This document shows positions 42,475 through 51,029 of a DNA stretch of 64,000 bases, piece after piece. The DNA lies in the NCBI RefSeq assembly GCF_016236915.1, contig NZ_JAEHOK010000003.1, positions 124,001 to 188,000 on the forward strand. The letters are read 5' to 3'. A program made the translations under genes and the position numbers. Position 1 is the stretch's first letter. Each line of letters starts with the position of its first letter. The notes below the pieces were generated by a model, which saw only the letters and a list, made by a program, of their open reading frames with translations, had not been told where the DNA came from and did no database searches. This DNA comes from Salegentibacter maritimus (GTDB lineage: Bacteria > Bacteroidota > Bacteroidia > Flavobacteriales > Flavobacteriaceae).

Positions 42475-44442
42475 CTAATTAATCTCTTCGTCATCCAAAG
42501 TCCATTTTAATGGCACATTTGAATTTTTACCGGAAACTCTTACATATCCCTGCATTTCCTGGTGTAAGGCCGAACAGAAATCTGTACAATAGAATGGCCA
42601 TACGCCTTCTTTTTCAGGTTCCCAGGTAATTGTCTTTGTTTGTCCCGGCATTATTAAAAGCTCTGAAGTATTTGCACCAATCATAGCAAAGCCGTGGGGT
42701 ACATCAAAATCCTGCTCAAGGTTGGTAACATGGAAGAATACTTTATCTCCTACTTTAATACCTTCCAGGTTATCTGGTGAGAAGTGACTTCTCACGGTAG
42801 TCATATACACATGAACTTCATTCCCTTCACGAACCATTTTAGTTTCAGATTCACTAATAGCGGCATATTCATGCTTGTTTTCATCCAAACGATAAATTTT
42901 CTTAGATTTCGATTTGATTTTCTCGGCAGGAATACCTGCAGCATAGTGGGGCTCTCCATGCGTTGGAAAATCTAAAAGAAGTTCCATTTTTTCTCCTGAA
43001 ATATCATACAGTTGCGCAGAGTGTTCTAACTCGGGCCCGGTGGGCAAGTAACGATCTTTGGTTATTTTGTTCATAGAGATCATATACTTACCGTATGGCT
43101 CTCTAGAATTTCCTCCGGGAATCATAAGGTGACCAACAGAATAGTAACTTGGCTGCCTGTCTAAAACTTCCCAGGTTCCTAATTTCCATTTTACAACTTC
43201 AGAAGAGATAAAGAAAGTAGTATAGGCATTTCCTTTACCATCAAACTCGGTATGTAGTGGGCCTAAACCTCCTTCTTTAACTGTACCTGCCAAGGTAGAG
43301 TCGAAATTTAGCACCGGGATACCATACGCATCTCCATCAAAATCTTCATTCTCGATAGCCTTCAGCATTTTTGAAAAAGAATGAACGGTTAGATCTGTTG
43401 AAAGTTTTCCGTTACCTACAATATACTCTCCCGATGGGTCTACATCGCAACCATGAGGAGATTTTGGGGTTGGCATAAAGTAAACCGCTCCTTCCACTTC
43501 TCTCGGGTCTACGGTTAAAACTTTCTTTTCCATAGTAGTGGTAGCCGTTTGTGTGCTATGATCAAAAACATTATGCGCATATTCGGCATCTATTTCTTCC
43601 CCTCCTCCATTTTTTACATATTCCTGAATTTTCTTCCAGTTTACGGCAGCGATAAAATCTTTATCATTTTGTGAAGCGTTTACTTCCTGCATAGTATGGG
43701 CTTCTTCGGTATTATAAGTAGTAAAGAAGAACCATCCGTGGGAATCTCCGCGCCCGGGATGCGAAAGGTCGTAGTTAAAGCCCGGCATTTTTAGCTGAAA
43801 ATCGATATTCATTCTACCGTTATCATCAATAGCAATAAAGGTAAGAGGGCCTTTAAAGTTTCCTTTCATTTGGTCTATAGCCATATCCTCTTGTGGATAA
43901 GGCACAGAAAAACGGGTACCTGCCACTACATATTCGGTATTTTCGGTAATGAACGAAGAAGAGTGGTTCCCGGCACTGTGGGGGATCTCAATAATTTCTT
44001 CGGTTTCAAAAGTTTCAAGACTAATACGCGCTATCCTTGGCGTATTATTTTCATTGATAAAAATCCAACGTCCGTCAAGTTCCCCTTCTGTTTGAGAAAT
44101 ATCGGGATGGTGGGCATCTCCCCAAGGCACAAAACCGAACGAAGTATTTAACATAGGCACTGTTTCTTCAGAATACCCATAACCATTGGTTGGGAATTGG
44201 GAAAAAACAGGAATCTCTTTTAGCAACCTTCCCGATGGTAAACCATAAACGGTTAGGTTACCGCTATAACCACCTGAGAGAAATGCATAATACTCGTCGT
44301 GCTCCCCCGGTGCTACATATACGCGCTCGGCTGCGTTGGAAGTAATGGCCCCCGATTTACTGCCCGAAGATCCATCATTACCACAAGACTGTAAAAAAAG
44401 GCCCAGGATTCCGAGGACGGTAATTTTAATTATATTTTTCAT
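42475..44442 (-). CDS. nosZ: nitrous oxide reductase, clade II type
   Basis: Periplasmic copper enzyme that reduces N2O to N2. The 655-residue precursor starts with a Sec-type lipoprotein-like signal (MKNIIKITVLGILGLFLQSC), not a twin-arginine signal, which marks the atypical clade II. The propeller has the CuZ histidines in DAHHPDIS, GDSHGWFF, SPHGCDVDPSGEY, HTEFDGKG, HSAQLYD and GEPHYAAG. The cupredoxin end carries the CuA set Cys619, Cys623, His627 and Met630 (CTDFCSALHQEM). Upstream genes supply a cytochrome c and a fasciclin lipoprotein; downstream are NosL, NosD, NosF, NosY. Control by the nearby Crp/Fnr regulator is inferred from the operator ahead of the cytochrome gene. Confidence 0.97.
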   Translation of the reverse strand: MKNIIKITVLGILGLFLQSCGNDGSSGSKSGAITSNAAERVYVAPGEHDEYYAFLSGGYSGNLTVYGLPSGRLLKEIPVFSQFPTNGYGYSEETVPMLNTSFGFVPWGDAHHPDISQTEGELDGRWIFINENNTPRIARISLETFETEEIIEIPHSAGNHSSSFITENTEYVVAGTRFSVPYPQEDMAIDQMKGNFKGPLTFIAIDDNGRMNIDFQLKMPGFNYDLSHPGRGDSHGWFFFTTYNTEEAHTMQEVNASQNDKDFIAAVNWKKIQEYVKNGGGEEIDAEYAHNVFDHSTQTATTTMEKKVLTVDPREVEGAVYFMPTPKSPHGCDVDPSGEYIVGNGKLSTDLTVHSFSKMLKAIENEDFDGDAYGIPVLNFDSTLAGTVKEGGLGPLHTEFDGKGNAYTTFFISSEVVKWKLGTWEVLDRQPSYYSVGHLMIPGGNSREPYGKYMISMNKITKDRYLPTGPELEHSAQLYDISGEKMELLLDFPTHGEPHYAAGIPAEKIKSKSKKIYRLDENKHEYAAISESETKMVREGNEVHVYMTTVRSHFSPDNLEGIKVGDKVFFHVTNLEQDFDVPHGFAMIGANTSELLIMPGQTKTITWEPEKEGVWPFYCTDFCSALHQEMQGYVRVSGKNSNVPLKWTLDDEEIN

Positions 44443-44488
44443 TAGATTAGGTTTTAATTTATTACTAGTTACTTGAAAATTAAATTGA

Positions 44489-45070
44489 TTACTCTTTTGG
44501 TAAAATAACGTCTTCTACAACGTGTACCCAGCCATTGCTCACCTTAACAGTCCCTACAATCTTAGCTCCGCCTACCATAATATCTTCTCCTTCTTTACTA
44601 AGCTCTACATTCTCCCCCGATGCCATGTATAGGGAACGGCCTTTCTTTATATTCTTTTCAAGCATATCTATGGGATAGTTACTGGGGGCCACGTGGTTTG
44701 TAAGTATATAAGCAAGTTTAGACTTATTTTCAGTTTTTAATAGATTTTCAACCGTCCCATCGGGCAATTTATCGAAAGCAGTATTTGTGGGGGCAAAAAC
44801 AGTAAGCGGCCCTACATTTACCAGCGCATTTTCAACACTGGCAGCTTCAACTGCAGCTACTAAAGTGGTATGATCTTTAGATTGCATTGCCAGGCGTAAG
44901 GCATTTGGTGTTTCACTATTGTCATCAATAAAGGCCTGGCCTTTATTGGCACTTGTAGTTTCTTCTGTGGTAGCAGCCTCTACTTTATCGCCTTTATTAT
45001 TCTTACAGCCAATAAGAATAGTGACACTTAAGAGTAGAATACAGCTTAAGAAAAGGACATTTTTTTTCAT
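44489..45070 (-). CDS. fasciclin-domain lipoprotein in the nos cluster
   Basis: A 193-residue exported lipoprotein (LLSVTILIGCKNN, anchor Cys22). Residues about 55-190 form one FAS1 domain with the H1 and H2 motifs VNVGPLTVFAPTNTAFDKLP and ILTNHVAPSNYPIDML, ending KVSNGWVHVVEDVILP. FAS1 domains mediate adhesion or act as periplasmic scaffolds; metal or electron transfer is not shown. Its place between the cytochrome c and nosZ suggests a partner of N2O reduction, perhaps tethering. This is an inference from position. Confidence 0.85.
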   Translation of the reverse strand: MKKNVLFLSCILLLSVTILIGCKNNKGDKVEAATTEETTSANKGQAFIDDNSETPNALRLAMQSKDHTTLVAAVEAASVENALVNVGPLTVFAPTNTAFDKLPDGTVENLLKTENKSKLAYILTNHVAPSNYPIDMLEKNIKKGRSLYMASGENVELSKEGEDIMVGGAKIVGTVKVSNGWVHVVEDVILPKE

Positions 45071-45133
45071 GATTGGTTGGTTTAATTAAGTGTTGAGTTT
45101 TATTTCAATGGAGTTTATAATTCACTTAAACAC

Positions 45134-45643
45134 CTAGTTTTCCTTATCATATTGTCTAAAATACTCTACAATAGCCCTGGCTTCATCTTCTTCAAGCCCC
45201 TGATTGGCCATAACGGCCATATTCGATTCTATAAGCAGCTTCTTGGCGATAGGATCTTTTTTAATCATTTCTTCAGGGTTAAGAATCATATTCATGATCC
45301 ATTCTGGCGAGCGTCTTTCGGTTACCCCGGCAATTTCAGGACCTACAAACTTCTTATCCATTTTATGACAGGCAGAGCACATTTTTTTGAATATATCTGC
45401 TCCCCTGTTAGCCATTTCTGCATCTATGCTTTCGGGTAAAGCCATAGATTTAATTGGGCCAATGCCTTTATTTGACAGGTCGTTGCCCCCGGAAGCCTTT
45501 CCAGTTTCAACGTTTTCTTTTTTAGCTTTTGAACTGTAGCCCTCTAAACGAATATCTTCATCTTTATCCTTTTCAGAATTTCCGCAGGCTGCGAAAGAAA
45601 ATATAAAGGCAATTGCCAATCCTATTTTTAAAGTAAATTTCAT
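45134..45643 (-). CDS. c-type cytochrome lipoprotein heading the nos cluster
   Basis: A 169-residue lipoprotein (FSFAACGNS, anchor Cys20) with a charged linker to about residue 65 and one class I cytochrome c domain. Haem attachment is Cys89-x2-Cys92-His93 (CSACHK), and the distal methionine is probably in ESNMAVMANQGL near 141-144. It is the first gene after the palindrome promoter and likely donates electrons to NosZ. The signal and the start codon are unambiguous. Confidence 0.9.
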   Translation of the reverse strand: MKFTLKIGLAIAFIFSFAACGNSEKDKDEDIRLEGYSSKAKKENVETGKASGGNDLSNKGIGPIKSMALPESIDAEMANRGADIFKKMCSACHKMDKKFVGPEIAGVTERRSPEWIMNMILNPEEMIKKDPIAKKLLIESNMAVMANQGLEEDEARAIVEYFRQYDKEN

Positions 45644-45667
45644 AATGATTGTTTTGAATTTCTGAAG

Positions 45668-45713
45668 TAAAATTACCAGCTATATTCATCCTTTTTTATG
45701 ACTCCAATCATAA
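45668..45713 (-). promoter_or_regulatory. Crp/Fnr box and -7 element of the cytochrome-nos operon
   Basis: TTATGA-CTCCAA-TCATAA (45696-45713) has the same perfect arms as the box of ric. The minus-strand octamer TAATTTTA ends at 45668, 36.5 bp from the box centre. The start codon lies 25 bp further. It should control the whole nos operon. Confidence 0.7.
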
Positions 45714-46057
45714 GAGAAATTAAATCAAATATGGGATTTGTCGTTTTAAACAATTCAAAACAAATCACTTACATTAATACAGGCATAAAAAGACTGTCTT
45801 AAATTTTAATACTTTAACCTTAAAGAAGGCGATGAAGATTAGCAAAAATGAATAAGACAGAAGTAAGTAAATTAGCTTTTGGTATTATATTTTTTAGCTT
45901 GCGTAAACCGATAAATTAAGTAGAAAATTGAAGTAGGAAAATTTAAAAATGACCAATATAAAGAATATCTACAGTCATTAATTTCATTAAATAAAAGGTT
46001 TTGGAGCTTATGTTCATTATTTATGTAAGCTCTCGGAGAAAGATAGATTTTTTAAGC
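45714..46057. other. gap upstream of the nos promoter, no gene recognised
   Basis: About 340 bp of AT-rich sequence behind the nos promoter. TGTAAGCT and AGCTTACA (46024-46062) pair and overlap the stop codon of the barrel gene, a weak terminator candidate for it. No other feature recognised. Confidence 0.35.
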
Positions 46058-47212
46058 TTACAAAAGCAACAAGGGAGCTATAATGCCCACCCTCACTTCA
46101 TTTCTATTATAGTTTGCGGCTCCCAGTTCTTTTACAGCATAGTTTGAATAATCATAATACCTACCAATATAGGCCAGAAAAAACCTGATATCAATTTTCT
46201 TAAACGGACTATAGTATAAGGTAGGAACCATCCCGTAGCTTCTTCTCATGTGTTTACGATCGCTTGTAACATTAGAATAGGCGCTACTGGTCATTAAACT
46301 TAATAAGCCTTTAAATTTTGAATTAAATTGATATTCGGCCCTAAACCAGTTTTCAATATACAGTACGTCTTCTGCAATAGATTCATCTGCAAAAATTTCG
46401 GTTACAATACCTTTGGTATCTACTTCTTCGAAACTGTAATTAAAATCATACATTAAGCTGAAGTTTCGGTTTTGATATTTATTCCCTAAAGTAAAAAAGT
46501 AGGTTCCTCTGTTTTTTACCTGGTTAGAATAGCTAAGGCTGTAAATAGTTTGAAATTTACCATCAAAAAAACTTCCGCGCCAGTTTCCAACCACCGCTAC
46601 CGGCCAATCGGGTTCCTGGATATTTTCAGCAACAACATCGCCATAAATATCTTCGTAATGCATTGTACGGGAATTTAGCACCTGAAAACCAAACTTATGC
46701 CCTCCTAAAGGTTTATAGGTAATACCGGCACCGGTTACAAAGGCTAAAGCATTGCTTTGAATATCGTTATACTCCAACACCTCAAGAGCTTTAAATTCAT
46801 ATTCATAACCTCCGTAAAAAGCATAGGTTTTTCCCAATATAATATCTACAGTAGGACTAAGCTTAATATCCAGATAAGCCAACTCTATATTACTTCCCAA
46901 CTGGTCCAGGCTTTGTACATCACTACCTTTATTAAAACGATTCCTAAAGCTAAAATCAATCCTATCGTGTAATTTTGCTGAAAATCCCATTGCTGTGAAT
47001 CCATTCTCAAACTGTATCCCATTATAATAGCGGTCGCCGCCCCTAAAAGTATACGCCTGAAACTCGGTACGCATATCAAAAGTTATATTCAAATTTTCTA
47101 AAAGGCTTTTCTTTTCCAAAGAGATAAGAGGTTCTTTCAAACTATCTTTTACCTGTGAAAACCCAAAAAAGGGAGTTAATAATAGCACAGTTATCAGAAA
47201 AGACTTTAGCAT
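46058..47212 (-). CDS. outer-membrane porin-like beta-barrel protein
   Basis: A 384-residue exported protein (signal LITVLLLTPFFGFSQ). From residue 35 to the end it is a run of alternating amphipathic strands such as NITFDMRTEFQAYTFRG, IELAYLDIKLSPTVDIILGK and IDIRFFLAYIGRYYD. It resembles a general porin or phosphate-selective porin-type barrel. There is no plug and no lipoprotein signal. It is separated from the nos operon by about 410 bp and has no Crp box, so any link to denitrification is only positional. Confidence 0.75.
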   Translation of the reverse strand: MLKSFLITVLLLTPFFGFSQVKDSLKEPLISLEKKSLLENLNITFDMRTEFQAYTFRGGDRYYNGIQFENGFTAMGFSAKLHDRIDFSFRNRFNKGSDVQSLDQLGSNIELAYLDIKLSPTVDIILGKTYAFYGGYEYEFKALEVLEYNDIQSNALAFVTGAGITYKPLGGHKFGFQVLNSRTMHYEDIYGDVVAENIQEPDWPVAVVGNWRGSFFDGKFQTIYSLSYSNQVKNRGTYFFTLGNKYQNRNFSLMYDFNYSFEEVDTKGIVTEIFADESIAEDVLYIENWFRAEYQFNSKFKGLLSLMTSSAYSNVTSDRKHMRRSYGMVPTLYYSPFKKIDIRFFLAYIGRYYDYSNYAVKELGAANYNRNEVRVGIIAPLLLL

Positions 47213-47302
47213 ACAGATTAGAGATTTAAAATTTTAAGCTTTAGGGTTGAACATTTTTTTCTCAATAGGTTTATTTAAAAACAAAAAACTATCAGAAAAT
47301 TA

Positions 47303-47372
47303 CCTCGGAACAAGTCCACGAGGCATTCGTTGGAAACAACTTTTTAATTTCGAAGCAAGCTTCAGGGTATTA
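47303..47372. repeat. dispersed intergenic repeat, copy 3
   Basis: CCTCGGAACAAGTCCACGAGG, a GGAAACAACTTTTTAATTTC linker and GAAGCAAGCTTC, then AGGGTATTATA. The stem of the second hairpin has changed to GAAGC/GCTTC but still pairs. Copies at 7920 and 36500. It lies in the 416-bp gap 47213-47628 with the terminator at 47494; nothing else is recognised there. Confidence 0.65.
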
Positions 47373-47493
47373 TAGCCTTTGGCAATGCTACTAAAGCATC
47401 TTTATTAAATCTACTAAAATTTTATGGAAATATTACTCTTATCCACATATTTCACAAATTCTGTTGCATTTGTATTTTCAGACATTCCTTAAT

Positions 47494-47533
47494 CAAAAAA
47501 AGGGTTCAGAATTCTCTCAAATCCTAAACCCTT
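47494..47533 (-). terminator. intrinsic terminator of the GH31 gene
   Basis: AAGGGTT (47500-47506) and AACCCTT (47527-47533) pair, with a partly paired interior. On the minus strand seven T follow. It is about 95 bp beyond the GH31 stop codon. Confidence 0.7.
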
Positions 47534-47628
47534 CTTATTTATTTTGAAATATCGCAGCCTAAAATTAAAAATTAACAGGCAAATTTCTATTCCTTTTGAT
47601 TAAGAAGATTTCCTTAAAAATTATAAAT

Positions 47629-49269
47629 CTATTTAGTTAGTCTTTCAAAATAAGGCAGTTCATCTAAATCAGCCTGGACCACTTTTTTTGTAGGCCCTTT
47701 AATTATTTTACCCGAAGAATCTTCCCATTTTCCCTTTGGGAAATGGACTATTCGTTCTCTTTTCCCCTTTTCTAAAACCGGCGCTACCAAAACCTTATCA
47801 CCTAACATAAACTGATCTTTTACCAGTTCAAACCCCTTGTTTGGAAAGCTATATTCCATGGTACGAACAATTGGCTCCCCCGTTTTAGAAGATTCTTTGG
47901 CTAGTTGCATAATATAAGGTGTAAACTCTTTTCGTAAAGCTACACTCTCTTGTACGGCCTGTAAGTGTTCCTTATCTAAAATACGCCAGGGAGCCACTGA
48001 AAACTGCATCATAGGCATTAAGGCATGTACCTGTGCCGAACGCACAATAAGCTCCTGGTCTATAGTTTCGGCATTAAGAAATGAAGAAAACTCACCACCT
48101 CCTATCATATCGGGTGCACTGTAGGCATATCCCATTAACCCCTGTACGGTAATATTGGGAATTAAAGTAGAAAGATCTCCCCACCTATGTCCTTTATCAC
48201 TAAGGCGTTGTGCCAGAGGTTGTCCTCCCATTTTCCACATCGCACGATATTCATTTAAAGGAAAATCGAGACCTATTTCCCCAAAAAGTTTAGCATGCTC
48301 ATTCGGGCTGGTATTTGGCTTGTGGGAAACAAGTACATCGGGATAAAAATTAAAATCGCCAGCATCAAGTTTAAAACCGTCTACGCCATAATTTTCCTGG
48401 AGGTATTCTAACTCCCCCTTAAACCATTTTTTGGCGGCAGGGTTAGAAAAGTCTAATAAAGCACTCACCCCATTCCACCAATAGATCATAGCAGGTTCGT
48501 TTGGTGGAAGCAGCCTTGTTTCTGTGTTTTTTTCTTTCCCGGGATTTGTTAAAAACAATTCTTTTTTTGCTAAATCTCTGTAAACGTCACTATCGGGACT
48601 TACAAAAGGACATACCCATAACATTACTTTAAAACCAAGATCATGCAGTTCATCTATCATAGCTTTAGGGTTTGGAAATCTACCTTCGTGAAAATTCCAC
48701 TTCCCATAATCTTCCTGCCAGTTATCGTCTATCATTAGCACTCCCGGAGGCAACCCATTATCTATGATTGAGTGGGCGTATTCTAAAATATCTTCTTGAT
48801 TTTGATTATACATGAGCTCTATCCAGGTATTATACTGCGGAGCTTTAAAAAGCAATTCGTCAGGTAATTCCCCGGTAGAAGGGAAGAAATTTTCAGAAGC
48901 ATACTTATAAGCCTCTTTTAAGTTCTTGCCAGCATTAATAACCTTAATATCTCTTCTCGCATCCAGTTCTATGATGTCTTCAGAAACACTAAATTTAAAA
49001 GGTTCTTCAGACCATATTACCCGACCCTTACTGGAAACCAATAAAGGTTGTACCTGATTGTATTTGTTGATTCCATACATATTAAAAGAATAACCGGAAG
49101 AAAAAGGCATGCGATGTCCGTCGCTAACCGCCCCACCCCACCAGGATTCATTTTTAAGGATTTTTACTTCTTTACTATTTTGAGCCTGGGCTGAAAAACT
49201 AAAAAAGCTGAGTAAAACAAGACATAGAATAGTTGTTCTATAAAGCTTTTGAGATTGTTTTTGATTCAT
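47629..49269 (-). CDS. secreted glycoside hydrolase family 31 enzyme
   Basis: A 546-residue exported alpha-glycosidase (signal ending FSFSAQAQ). The (beta/alpha)8 barrel shows LMIDDNWQEDYGKWNF, the nucleophile Asp302 in GFKLDAGDF and the acid/base Asp387 in SAPDMIGGG. The shape is that of the shorter GH31 group that lacks the distal domains of starch enzymes, similar to the myogenesis-regulating-glycosidase branch. It ends the minus-strand run of glycan genes and is preceded by the GH20 gene with a gap of 91 bp. It probably removes a terminal alpha-linked sugar from the same polymer as the sulfatases. Precise linkage unknown. Confidence 0.9.
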   Translation of the reverse strand: MNQKQSQKLYRTTILCLVLLSFFSFSAQAQNSKEVKILKNESWWGGAVSDGHRMPFSSGYSFNMYGINKYNQVQPLLVSSKGRVIWSEEPFKFSVSEDIIELDARRDIKVINAGKNLKEAYKYASENFFPSTGELPDELLFKAPQYNTWIELMYNQNQEDILEYAHSIIDNGLPPGVLMIDDNWQEDYGKWNFHEGRFPNPKAMIDELHDLGFKVMLWVCPFVSPDSDVYRDLAKKELFLTNPGKEKNTETRLLPPNEPAMIYWWNGVSALLDFSNPAAKKWFKGELEYLQENYGVDGFKLDAGDFNFYPDVLVSHKPNTSPNEHAKLFGEIGLDFPLNEYRAMWKMGGQPLAQRLSDKGHRWGDLSTLIPNITVQGLMGYAYSAPDMIGGGEFSSFLNAETIDQELIVRSAQVHALMPMMQFSVAPWRILDKEHLQAVQESVALRKEFTPYIMQLAKESSKTGEPIVRTMEYSFPNKGFELVKDQFMLGDKVLVAPVLEKGKRERIVHFPKGKWEDSSGKIIKGPTKKVVQADLDELPYFERLTK

Positions 49270-49360
49270 ACTTATTTCTCTTAATAATTTGTTTGACTGG
49301 GTCTTTAATTTAAATTTTAGAATTTTTGCTTATATTTTATTTGCTAAAGTATGCTTCCAT

Positions 49361-50992
49361 TTAATTATCCTTATTGGGTAATGCTTCTTTAATAGGTGCA
49401 AAATAGATTCCTTTATCTGTCCATGTTTCCAAAAGCGCAGGAAGCCGGCTCATAAACCTATTAAAATCTTTCTGCTTAGGTTGGGTCCAACCTACTTCTG
49501 CATAGGCCGCAATACGAGGAAAAACCATATAATCCATATAACCACTGGTAGGGATCCACTCTCCCCACATTTGGGCACCTGTACCTATAACATTATTGTG
49601 ATATTGTGTTTCTAAACTTTCAGGAATCGGGTTAAAATTATAAGCTCTTTCCAAAGAAATATTGCTATAAGAATAATCGAGGTAGGTTTCGGTATGTAAA
49701 GAATTAACAATTTCATATCCTTCAGCAGCTGCCTCTGTCATTAACTTGATATCGCCACGCCAAAAGTGTACTACAGAACTTTTAGACAATTCCTCTTCTG
49801 CTGCTTTATCCTTTTTGGCCTGATATTCGTGAATGTTCTGCCCTAAAATCTCGTTCCAGCCCATCATCTTACGCCCTTTACTTTCTAAATATTGGGAAAT
49901 TCTATTGGTAAAAGCTACTTGTAAATCGGCAAAAGTATTTAGATTATTTTCCTTCATATAATTTTTAATCATCGCCGATTGTTCCCAATGCTCATACTTG
50001 GCTTCATCGCCACCAATATGGATTACTTTTGAAGGAAACAGCGCCATTACCTCATCCAATACATCGGTAAGAAACTCGTAAACCTTTGGATCGGCTACAT
50101 TAAAAATATCTTCGCTAACCCCAAAATTAATCGGCACCTCTATTTCCTCTCCCGAAGAGCCCAACCAGGGATATGCAGCGATTGCTGCAGAAGCGTGCCC
50201 GGGCATTTCAATTTCAGGAACCACCGTGATATACCGATCTTCGGCATATTTTATAATCTCTTTAATTTCTTCCTGGGTATAAAAACCTTCATGGGGTTCT
50301 CCAGATTGTATGGGGCTATTCCATTTTCGGGGACCAACCTGTGTACTTGCCCTCTTAGATCCAATTTCGGTAAGTAAAGGATATTTTTTAATTTCAATAC
50401 GCCAGCCCTGGTCATCTACCAAATGCCAGTGAAAAACGTTCATTTTTAACCTTGCCATCTCGTCTAGCAACTTCTTCACCTGTGTTATACCTTTAAAATA
50501 CCTGGCTTCATCCAGCATAAATGCCCTCCATTCAAAACGCGGGGCGTCGGTAATTTCAACATAGCTCAAAACATGATCTTTATTGGTTTTTAGCATTTGA
50601 AGTAGCGTTTGTAGCCCATAAAAAAGGCCCTGTTCGCTTGCTGCGGAAATTTTCACCCCTTTTTTGTCTATGAGTAAATTGTAGCCTCCTTTAGATTTAG
50701 TCTCTATTTTATTATCTAAAATAAAATGTACGTTGGCTGAAGACTTACTTTTGGCGAGTGTAATATTTCCTTCAAAATTATCCTGTAATGCTTCTGAAGC
50801 ATATTCCAATAATGGGTTTAGGGTTTCTTTATTTATCCTTAAGCTCAATTTATTTTTGTGCGCAAAGTTTCCTTCAGTTTTAATCATTTTATTGGGCTGC
50901 GGAATTACCTGAAAAGCATCATCTTGTGCTATCGATACAAATGGTAACATAAGCAACAGGGAGTAGCCCAGGAATCTGAGGGATTTAATCAT
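49361..50992 (-). CDS. beta-N-acetylhexosaminidase, GH20
   Basis: A 543-residue secreted enzyme (signal LLLMLPFVSIAQ) that removes terminal beta-N-acetylhexosamine. Residues 28-140 form the GH20b domain, followed by the barrel with WRAFMLDEARYFKGI and WHLVDDQGWRIEIKKYP. The catalytic pair Asp329-Glu330 is in HIGGDEAKYEHW. Substrate contacts ARYF and the late WGEWIP are present. It lies 37 bp from the sulfatase gene. With sulfatases and KduI/KduD nearby, a hexosamine-containing sulfated uronate polymer such as a glycosaminoglycan is possible. Confidence 0.94.
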   Translation of the reverse strand: MIKSLRFLGYSLLLMLPFVSIAQDDAFQVIPQPNKMIKTEGNFAHKNKLSLRINKETLNPLLEYASEALQDNFEGNITLAKSKSSANVHFILDNKIETKSKGGYNLLIDKKGVKISAASEQGLFYGLQTLLQMLKTNKDHVLSYVEITDAPRFEWRAFMLDEARYFKGITQVKKLLDEMARLKMNVFHWHLVDDQGWRIEIKKYPLLTEIGSKRASTQVGPRKWNSPIQSGEPHEGFYTQEEIKEIIKYAEDRYITVVPEIEMPGHASAAIAAYPWLGSSGEEIEVPINFGVSEDIFNVADPKVYEFLTDVLDEVMALFPSKVIHIGGDEAKYEHWEQSAMIKNYMKENNLNTFADLQVAFTNRISQYLESKGRKMMGWNEILGQNIHEYQAKKDKAAEEELSKSSVVHFWRGDIKLMTEAAAEGYEIVNSLHTETYLDYSYSNISLERAYNFNPIPESLETQYHNNVIGTGAQMWGEWIPTSGYMDYMVFPRIAAYAEVGWTQPKQKDFNRFMSRLPALLETWTDKGIYFAPIKEALPNKDN

Positions 50993-51029
50993 ATCTTAGG
51001 GTTTTACTAATTTTATTCTGCGTTAGCCA

